Assembly (NCBI GenBank): GCA_000697475.1
Contig: JNEU01001095.1
Location: 1-16,648 of the forward strand
Length of the DNA stretch: 16,648 nucleotides
Direction of reading: 5' to 3'
Source: Lichtheimia corymbifera B2541
Taxonomy: Eukaryota; Mucoromycota; Mucoromycetes; Mucorales; Lichtheimiaceae
The translations under genes were made by a program, and so were the position numbers. This document shows positions 10,750-16,648 of this stretch, piece after piece. Positions within the stretch are counted from its first letter, which is position 1; the number at the start of each line of letters is the position of its first letter. The notes below the pieces were generated by a model that was given only the letters and a program-made list of their open reading frames with translations, searched no databases and was not told where the DNA came from.

Positions 10750-11125
10750 TCAGAAAAAATGGTCGTCCTCAAGGGAATCCAACACTTGTGCACCAAAGCT
10801 AATGGTATCTCTAGACGGCACCGTCGGTATACCAACACCGTGTGATAGACCACCATGTGCTTTCTTGCTCTTGTCGCCATAGATACCCGCCATCAACATC
10901 TGACTGTAATAAACCAGGATTTGAGATTAACATATCCTATACCATTGTCCAATGCTCCATTTTGTTTACCTCCTTCTAGTCACATTCGCATGGTCATTCA
11001 AGTGCATCACAAGGTCTTTTGAAGCCACGACAGAATCCTTGGTGTAGACGTTGAGCCGAACCATTGTTGCACATATTCCTTGCGCACGTGGTTGTCGTTG
11101 TACTGCAAGTAAAGCGCGGTATCAT
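10750..11125 (-). CDS. 3' exons of an unidentified minus-strand gene
   Basis: The last exon (10750-10903) reads SQMLMAGIYGDKSKKAHGGL, then GVGIPTVPSRDTISFGAQVL, and ends LEDDHFF before a TGA at 10750-10752. It joins in phase, across a 66-nt intron (10904-10969, donor GTAAAC, acceptor TTACAG), to an upstream exon containing MVRLNVYTKDSVVASKDLVM and HLNDHANVTRR. The upstream exon's frame is open only to about 11125, and its 5' splice site is not clear (TTACTTGCAG at about 11105-11114 is a candidate acceptor). The protein is not recognised. It may be the C-terminus of the transcription-factor-like sequence at 11285-11696, because strand, order and spacing agree, but I could not connect the frames without a stop. 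Confidence 0.45.
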
Positions 11126-11284
11126 CATCTTGAATCCAATGACAGTACATGCTTGCGAGTATTGCTTGCCTATAGGATGGCTGGCTCCCACAGATCATCT
11201 CTTGTGTCATTGGCACTCTATGCAAACTCTGTATCAGCACGATCTACGACTGCTAACCAATTTATAACACCCTCGGTATCTTAC

Positions 11285-11696
11285 CTTCTGAAGCGAGCAA
11301 TAAGGCGAAAAGGTGGCAGTACGAAGGAACGCCAGGAAAAAAAGGGCCTATCAGAATGCTGCTTTCCAATCTGTGCATTACAAGAAGCTTCGATCGCTAT
11401 GTTGACTCCAACTGACAATGCGAGGTGAATGGCGACGGCAATTAAGGCGTGTGCACAAGCAGTATAATGTAGACCAAGTTGCATTTGTGGATCAGCTCTT
11501 AAGATGAGCGGAGGAATCTGAAACGCATCATACATTGATGGGCACCGCTTTAATTTACATACTCAGCGTGTCCGCATACGCTTTTTACACTGTCATGATT
11601 GCATGGCTTTGGTCTAGAGTTGAGGAGGTTAATCCATCCAATAGGTATTAGATCCTGATATGCAGTAGCTTGGAAAGGGTAAGTATCATCCAAACA
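11285..11696 (-). pseudogene. Fragment resembling C-terminal part of a fungal-specific transcription factor domain, probably decayed
   Basis: Two in-phase segments, 11559-11696 and 11285-11517, are joined by a 41-nt intron-like gap (donor GTAAAT, acceptor TTTCAG). The first includes TYPFQATAYQDLIPIGWINL and the second IPPLILRADPQ and LHYTACAHALIAVAIHLALS. The order 'short helix with W, then LPP.L, then an LH..y.....ilLh helix' resembles the C-terminal half of the domain found in many Zn2Cys6 regulators (PF04082-like). That is inference from pattern, not a database match. Upstream, a TGA at 11697-11699 interrupts the same frame just after protein-like GVALVMAYTVQRVGKE. Downstream, a T7 run changes the best-looking frame. 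No Zn2Cys6 cluster is visible. Either the gene is decayed or the intron model is wrong. Confidence 0.35.
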
Positions 11697-12118
11697 TCAT
11701 TCCTTGCCCACCCTTTGCACAGTATATGCCATCACCAAAGCAACACCCTGCCTTAGCTAAATAGGTATTGCTAGCTACGTCTCGTCAAAACAATTGCATC
11801 CAATAATAAAGCAAGCGTTTGTGGTCTTTATATATGTGCATAATGAGGAGAGCATATACCTTCTTCCTTATTACCTTCCAATTTCTTCTTTGTGGTCCAT
11901 CATCATTATAATACAAGCCTATCTGATGCAATGTAACTCGAGTACATGAACATACCATGCTCACCTATAACAACTTTAGTTAACACTATCTTATGAAACC
12001 TTGTATAAGAACGAGCCATTGCATACGGGCTATCATAGGCGGACGTCACTATAGGCACAGGCAGAGGGAAAATCCATCATGCATGTGTCTGCCAATAGGA
12101 TTGACCCTTCAAGTCGTT
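11697..12118. other. Unassigned stretch, possible upstream exons of the decayed gene
   Basis: Contains the interrupted minus-strand segment GVALVMAYTVQRVGKE near 11700-11750 and a short minus-strand ATG segment near 11870-11910 followed by a donor-like GTAATA. Neither can be built into an exon chain. Otherwise nothing was recognised. Confidence 0.35.
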
Positions 12119-12318
12119 CAGTTACACAAACGCTCCTCTCTGCATCTTTGGCTCTATCAGGGTCAAGCTGATTGACAATGGACAAAGGCCGCTTTTCATG
12201 TAGCATCACGCTTATAGAATAGTAAAAACATAAAGGTGTTTGTATCTCTGAACTTTACAATGAAATGTGGGGTCTTCAATCGAACAATATTGCTTGTCGG
12301 GGTGGAGCGCACCACCTT
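12119..12318 (+). repeat. Diverged solo copy of the palindrome-arm sequence
   Basis: This stretch aligns with the inner part of the left palindrome arm (about 14438-14635) in the same orientation. Shared blocks include GTTACACAA, TAGCATCACGCTTATAG, AGTAAAAACATAAAG, TGTATCTCT.AACTTTACA and GGGGTCTTCAATCGA. It ends inside the 79-bp module (core start at 12259), where similarity stops after GCGCACC. Many substitutions separate it from both arms, which are much closer to each other, so it is an older, truncated relative lying about 1.3 kb to the left of the main palindrome. Confidence 0.8.
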
Positions 12319-12636
12319 GGACATACAGTAAAAGATAGGTACATTGCTATGGGTTTATTATCTTAAATATACAAGCGTCTATTTAAACCTATTTATAATC
12401 CTGAGAACTACCACATCTATCATCCATTATCAGCATACGAAAAAGGAAGCGTTGATGAATGTTATGTGTGTTAGAACACAAGGTCTCGATACAATGGTGT
12501 GGGTGATCTAACCTCACTTTTCCGCCCTTCAAATTTCTATCCTTCCTTTCATTCCAGAAACCAACCAGTGGATCACAATGAGTTAGTGGGTATCTTTGTG
12601 TCATTGTATTCTTGGTTGCTGCGGTTGTAAGCATCT

Positions 12637-12987
12637 TTATTCATGATTGCTGCGTGTGCCTTGACTCTCATTCTTCAAGATAAAAGCCCACTCATCCATG
12701 ATAATCCTCTGCAGCATCCACGTAACATGGCCGATCCTTCCTGCTGACGAGGTACCAAGTAACCAACACGAATTTCAAAATCACCTATCACCGTCTTTGA
12801 TTGCATCCACCCATCCTCCACCCATAACCATTGCAAGTCCCAAAATGTTGATAGAAAGAACTCCAGTACTCGTTTCCTTTTCATTCAGCTGTTGGTCAAT
12901 CACTTGCTTGGTCCTTTTCTCTCGTAGTTCAATGAAGTGGAGAATGCTTGTAACGTGAAGTGAGGTTGATGGCTGATATGGCATCAT
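12637..12987 (-). CDS. Possible small two-exon gene (100 codons), unidentified
   Basis: An ATG at 12987 opens exon 1 (12792-12987), containing ILHFIELREKRTKQVIDQQL and GVLSINILGLAMVMGGGW. A 48-nt intron (12744-12791, donor GTGATA, acceptor CGTCAG) joins it in phase to exon 2 (12637-12743), containing RIGHVTWMLQRIIMDEWAFI, with a stop at 12637. Lengths and phases fit to give exactly 100 residues, and the amphipathic and hydrophobic segments look protein-like. However, the donor is weak, overlapping frames are also open, and no family is recognised. It could also be a remnant of a larger gene. Confidence 0.25.
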
Positions 12988-13585
12988 CCATGGGGGAGCC
13001 GTATGTATTAGATCATGTTGCTATGTGTAAATAAAACTGAGTCTATACAATGACTATCTGTTGTCCATGTGGAAATGACTGCAAGACAGTTGCTGCAAGT
13101 GACTTGAGGCAATGGAGTAGAGAGTTTGATGATAACAACAGCTGCTACGTTCGGTTGAAACTGAGAAGCGTGTAAGAGCGTGTGTTGTAGTAGAGCGACA
13201 AGGCTGTGAACGGTGTTTGACACAATGAAGTAAAGACATCGCTAATAGCAACTGCTGGAATGAATGCTGTTACGATTGGTCGTGGTTGAGGAGTGTACAA
13301 GAGAAGGTGGAGTGTCAAGGAACGTAGGTGTTCTAGTGGTGTGCACACGCCATGGACTTGCCATTCAGTCAAAGACAATCGAATCAAGGCAGTTGCAGGA
13401 TCGATATGATGGGGCGAAGCAGCACAATCGTTCGCAGGTTGTAATAGTACTTGAATGCATCAACGGTTGAGAATGGGAAGAGGAGAGAAATAGAGTGGGA
13501 TTGGAAGAGGTGGAAATTAAATCTGTCAGGCAGTTAGACATATCCATATACACTGTTATCAATCCATGATATTGGGATTGCTTGT
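12988..13585. other. Unassigned stretch left of the palindrome
   Basis: Several overlapping short frames exist on both strands (60-80 codons), none with recognisable content or matching splice sites. No repeat from the palindrome family was seen here until the outermost module begins at 13586. Confidence 0.4.
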
Positions 13586-13783
13586 CTCGAACCTCAAACT
13601 TTCACAAAATATGTTCTAGGACATTCTGAACAACTTTGTATAAGTAAAGAACCCACACTTCATTTGAAAATTTCGAAAGGGAGAGCATAATGTGGGGTTT
13701 ACTATGAGTGTCGGAAATTGGGAAAGCGCCGGATTTATGAAAAAGTCAATTAGTATGTAGTTTCTTGGGATTCCCCATTTCGC

Positions 13784-14095
13784 ACTTGAAACTTGGTCAG
13801 AAGGTACTCTCGCACATGCTGATCAACTTCATTCATTTAAAAACCGCATGGTTCATTATGTACATTTTGAATGCGGGCCAGCCCAAATGTAGGAGAAAGT
13901 AGGGTCGGCGCTCCTGTTCCCCGAGATTGCCCACCTCGAACTTGAAACTTGGTCAGAAGGTACTCTCGCACATGCTGATCAACTTCATTCATTTAAAAAC
14001 CGCATGGTTCATTATGTACATTTTGAATGCGGGCCAGCCCAAATGTAGGAGAAAGTAGGGTCGGCGCTCCTGTTCCCCGAGATTGCCCACCTCGA
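13784..14095. repeat. Recent 156-bp tandem duplication in the left arm
   Basis: Copies 13784-13939 and 13940-14095 are essentially identical; the first visible difference is a T/C change near the downstream edge (CGAACTTG versus CGAACCTG). The right arm has only one copy (about 15330-15490). The duplication therefore arose after the palindrome formed, and more recently than the divergence between arms. Confidence 0.9.
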
Positions 14096-14251
14096 ACCTG
14101 AAACTTTCACACAGCATCCTTTCGACCACGCCGAGTAATTTCGTTCCCATAAAGACCCCAGAGTTAATTATGGAAACCTTGAATGTAGAGAGACGAAGAA
14201 GGGATGGTAACATAAATAGGGTGTACGGCCGTGCGCGCCGATATTGCCAAT

Positions 14252-14654
14252 CTCGACCCCGAAACTTGGTCAGACCGTGGGCTTCGACATGCTGAATACA
14301 TCGTTATCATAAAGCATCTACACATCATTATGGAGATTGGAAGAAACAGACATCTTCATGTTTTACCTATGCCGTCAGCGTGATGCTATATGGAGAGTGG
14401 TGTTTGTTCATTGTGAAGTATCATGCAAATGAGCTGTGTTACACAAGCACGCCCCTGCGCACCTTCCGTTCTATTAGACTCTGGCTACTTGGCAATGAAC
14501 AAAGACCACTTGTCATATAGCATCACGCTTATAGCATAGTAAAAACATAAAGATTCCTGTATCTCTAAACTTTACAATGAAACGTGGGGTCTTCAATCGA
14601 GCAAAGTTGCTCGTCGGGGTGAAGCGCACCTTGGGTGCAAGTTTCACGATCGTC
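14252..14654. repeat. Nested inverted repeat inside the left arm
   Basis: The segment 14341-14420 is the reverse complement, with divergence, of 14486-14570: both contain the TAGCATCACGCT / AGCGTGATGCTA block flanked by AACAAA..CCACT-type sequence. The inverted modules at 14252-14329 and 14576-14654 extend the symmetry outward. The two halves flank a 65-nt linker (14421-14485). The mirror image occurs in the right arm (about 14771-15173). The whole element is therefore a palindrome of palindromes. Confidence 0.75.
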
Positions 14655-15806
14655 GTGGCCATTCTCAGATTCACCCAATGTCACCACCAGCCAAAGTAGA
14701 TCTTGGGTCGACCTCGAATTTTTTTTTCGACGAGGCTGGTGGTGACATTGGATGAATCTGAGAATGGCAAGACGATCGTGAAACTTCTACACAAGGTGCG
14801 CTTCACCCAGCCGCGCAACTTTGTTCGATTGTAGACTCCACGTTTCATTGTAAAGTTTAGAGATACAGGCATCTTTATGTTTTTACTATGCTATAAGCGT
14901 GATGCTATATGACAAGTGGTCTTTGTTCATTGCCAAGTAGCTAGAGTCTAATAGAACGGAAGGTGCGCAGGGGCGTGCTTGTGTAACACAGCTCATTTGC
15001 ATGATACTTCACAATGAACAAACACCACTCTCCATATAGCATCACGCTGACGGCATAGGTAAAACATGAAGATGTCTGTTTCTTCCAATCTCCATAATGA
15101 TGTGTAGATGCTTTATGATAACGATATATTCAGCATGTCGAAGCCCACGGTCTGACCAAGTTTCGGGGTCGCGATGGGCAATATCGGCGCGCACGGCGCG
15201 TACACACTGTTTATGTTACCATCCCTTCTTCGTCTCTCCTACATTCAAGTTTTTCATAATGAACTCTGGGGACTTTATGAGAACGAAGTTGCTCGGCGTG
15301 GTCGAAAGGGTGTTGTGTGAAAGTTTCAGGTTCGAGGTGGGCAATCTCGGGGAGCAGGAGCGTCTACCCTACTTTTCTCCTACATTTGGGCTGGCCCGCA
15401 TTCAAAATGTACATAATGAACCATGCGGTTTTTAAATGAATGAAGTTGATCAGCATGTGCGAGAGTACCTTCTGACCAAGTTTCAAGTGCGAGATGGGGA
15501 ATCCCAATAAACTACATACTAATTGACTTTTTCATAAATCCGGCGCTTTCCCAATTTCCATCCATCATAGTCAATCCCACATTATGCTCTCCCTTTCGAA
15601 ATTTTCAAATGAAGTGTGAGTTCTTTATTAAGACATTATACTTCATAGTGTGGACCCCATCATTGTGTTCACATCTTTCCCCTTTTATTTCGAGAGCCGA
15701 TCAAAAAAAAAGAAATAAATGAATGAATGTGAATATCTATACTACTTTATCATCTTTTCTCTCGAGAGCTCGCTCAGGTACTCAACCGACGAGAATCTTC
15801 TTTCTT

Positions 15807-16648
15807 ATGTCACATGATCAACAAGACAATCCTCCTGCTTGGGCGATGGCCCTCATCGAACGGCTCCAAGCTTTGGAATCGCAACAGCAACAGCAACATC
15901 AACAACAACCTGGCTCTAATGCAGATGAATCCATGGAAGAATCAATCAATGATCCTTTCATATCCACTCGTTCACCAGAAACGGATCTCCATCTCTATCC
16001 TGAATTCAAGGCTGCATTACCAGGTGTTGACCAAGACTTCTTTCGACGTCCATTACCAGAAGCAGAACGCAGACGCTTTTTGGCAGGTTTTCCTCGCAAT
16101 TTGGCAAGAGAATATTTGCCTCCTGTTCTCAATGATATCCCGGTTAGCCGTGAAACCAAACGGGTTGACAGCCAATTGGCAGACATCCAATTCCGCCTTT
16201 CTGGAATCACACGACCATTGGATTTATTCCTGCATCGGACTCTTCAACAGGGTCCCCCATCACGTGAAGCTGTCATTGAGTTCATCAATGTTGTACACGA
16301 ATTATTGGTTGACACCGCATCTCATATCAGTCAACAGCGAGTCAACAACATGTATCGGCATACTCAAGGCAAAGGTCAAGCACCCCGTGTGGCTCCTACA
16401 GCATCAGTTTCTCCTTTATTGGACCCCAAAGCATTGGTGGACCATGTTTCTTTGGCAAAAGCGGTTTACCAAACCAGCAATCGTAATGGACGCAAGTATA
16501 AGGGAAAGGCGTATTCCCTTCAGCAATCCCGATCCGAGGAACAACAACAGCATTTGTCCAACACAAATGCCAACATTGAACGCAAGCAGGATTTTCAGCA
16601 ACGTTCCCGCAATCGAGACCCCAAAGGGAAGAATCGGGATTCAAGTCA
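15807..16648 (+). CDS. Retroelement ORF1 / gag-like protein, truncated by window end
   Basis: Open from ATG at 15807 to the window end with no stop (280 complete codons). The N-terminus has a Q/H-rich tract (about residues 28-38). It is followed by a conserved-looking globular part with LYPEFKAAL, DFFRRPLPEAERRRFLAGFP, REYLPPVLNDI, RVDSQLADIQFRLSGITRPL and VHELLVDTASHISQQR. Then comes LLDPKALVDHVSLAKAVYQ and a basic, Gln/Arg/Asn-rich tail. This layout (helical gag-like core, then a basic nucleic-acid-binding tail, no zinc knuckle so far) matches ORF1 proteins of fungal retroelements; the pattern reminds me most of DIRS-type elements described from Mucorales, but that class is inference. Reverse transcriptase, RNase H and recombinase domains would lie beyond 16648. 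The region 15631-15806 is AT-rich leader with TCGAGAGC at 15690-15697 and 15762-15769. Confidence 0.7.
   Translation, partial: MSHDQQDNPPAWAMALIERLQALESQQQQQHQQQPGSNADESMEESINDPFISTRSPETDLHLYPEFKAALPGVDQDFFRRPLPEAERRRFLAGFPRNLAREYLPPVLNDIPVSRETKRVDSQLADIQFRLSGITRPLDLFLHRTLQQGPPSREAVIEFINVVHELLVDTASHISQQRVNNMYRHTQGKGQAPRVAPTASVSPLLDPKALVDHVSLAKAVYQTSNRNGRKYKGKAYSLQQSRSEEQQQHLSNTNANIERKQDFQQRSRNRDPKGKNRDSS

Larger units (their letters stand above)
13586..15493. repeat. Array of a conserved 79-bp module in both orientations
   Basis: The module runs from AATGAA to GTTCGAG (reading direction given below), with AAGTTG.TC near position 29 and AAAGTTTCA before the end. Cores: 13586-13664 (-), 13779-13857 (-), 13935-14013 (-), 14091-14169 (-), 14252-14329 (-), 14576-14654 (+), 14771-14849 (-), 15096-15173 (+), 15258-15336 (+), 15415-15493 (+). 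Eight are exactly 79 bp; the pair at 14252 and 15096 is 78 bp. A truncated core starts at 15608 (+) and another at 12259 (+). Sequence between cores is more variable and of different length. Despite heavy divergence the core length is almost fixed, which suggests constraint on length (coding, structural or replication-linked). Confidence 0.8.
13643..15630. mobile_element. ~2-kb imperfect palindrome (foldback-like element)
   Basis: The left arm (13643-14692) and right arm (14734-15630) are inverted copies around a 41-nt loop (14693-14733) that contains a T9 run flanked by TCGA-type bases. The axis is near 14712. The arms match almost throughout with scattered substitutions and small indels. 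The length difference is explained by one extra 156-bp tandem copy on the left. Outer similarity ends around TAAAGAAC on the left and GTTCTTTA on the right. No open frame for a transposase is contained, and no target-site duplication was found. It resembles non-autonomous foldback or long-TIR elements, but could also be a rearranged satellite array. Because the arms differ at many positions, it is not simply a recent assembly fold. Confidence 0.85.

Noticed and set aside
13989..14213. 74-codon minus-strand ORF in the left arm
   Set aside because: Mirror of the right-arm ORF made of the same modules; not independent evidence of a gene.
15097..15435. 112-codon plus-strand ORF in the right arm
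   Set aside because: It spans parts of three repeat modules and the spacers; stops interrupt the same frame in sister copies, so I treat it as repeat-derived rather than a gene.
13586..15630. CRISPR array
   Set aside because: The repeats are long, diverged, in both orientations and without unique equal-length spacers; the genome is eukaryotic.
13643..15630. Assembly artefact from a folded-back read
   Set aside because: The arms differ by many substitutions, small indels and a 156-bp duplication, which a simple fold-back chimera would not produce; still worth confirming with long reads.

Overview
The window looks like nuclear DNA from a filamentous fungus, most probably an early-diverging one of the Mucorales type (Lichtheimia/Mucor/Rhizopus relatives). 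Evidence: small GT-AG introns (mostly 55-77 nt) in otherwise compact genes, a peroxisomal urate oxidase, glutamine- and serine-rich low-complexity tracts, moderate GC, and a fungal gag-like retroelement ORF at the right edge. Species-level placement is inference; there is no rRNA or tRNA here to anchor it.

Layout. The left half is euchromatin-like, with well-spaced genes on the minus strand: a single-repeat Myb/SANT protein (1468-2180), a TPR protein that fits Acl4, the dedicated chaperone of ribosomal protein uL4/RPL4 (5056-6412, four exons), an unidentified small multi-exon gene (about 6899-7693), and urate oxidase (7986-8972, two exons, C-terminal AKL peroxisomal signal). The urate oxidase promoter has a TATA box, two GATAAG sites in its leader and several short palindromes, consistent with nitrogen-source control.

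From about 9.3 kb rightwards the sequence loses clear genes. There are decayed-looking or unresolved minus-strand exons (10750-11700, possibly the C-terminal half of a fungal-specific transcription factor), a weak two-exon 100-codon model (12637-12987), and then a repeat territory.

The most striking object is a ~2 kb imperfect palindrome (about 13643-15630, axis near 14712). It has two arms of ~1.05 and ~0.90 kb around a 41-nt loop. The arms are built from diverged copies of one module whose core is 79 bp long in almost every copy. Each arm itself contains a smaller palindrome, the left arm carries a recent 156-bp tandem duplication absent from the right arm, and a diverged solo copy lies at 12119-12318. 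About 180 bp beyond the right arm a long plus-strand ORF begins (15807 to window end). It resembles the ORF1/gag-like protein of fungal retroelements, possibly the tyrosine-recombinase DIRS type.

The genes do not form an operon or pathway; this is a fungal chromosome segment passing from genic into transposon/satellite-like DNA. Long stretches (1-1467, 2181-5055, 9226-10749) hold no coding region I can support.
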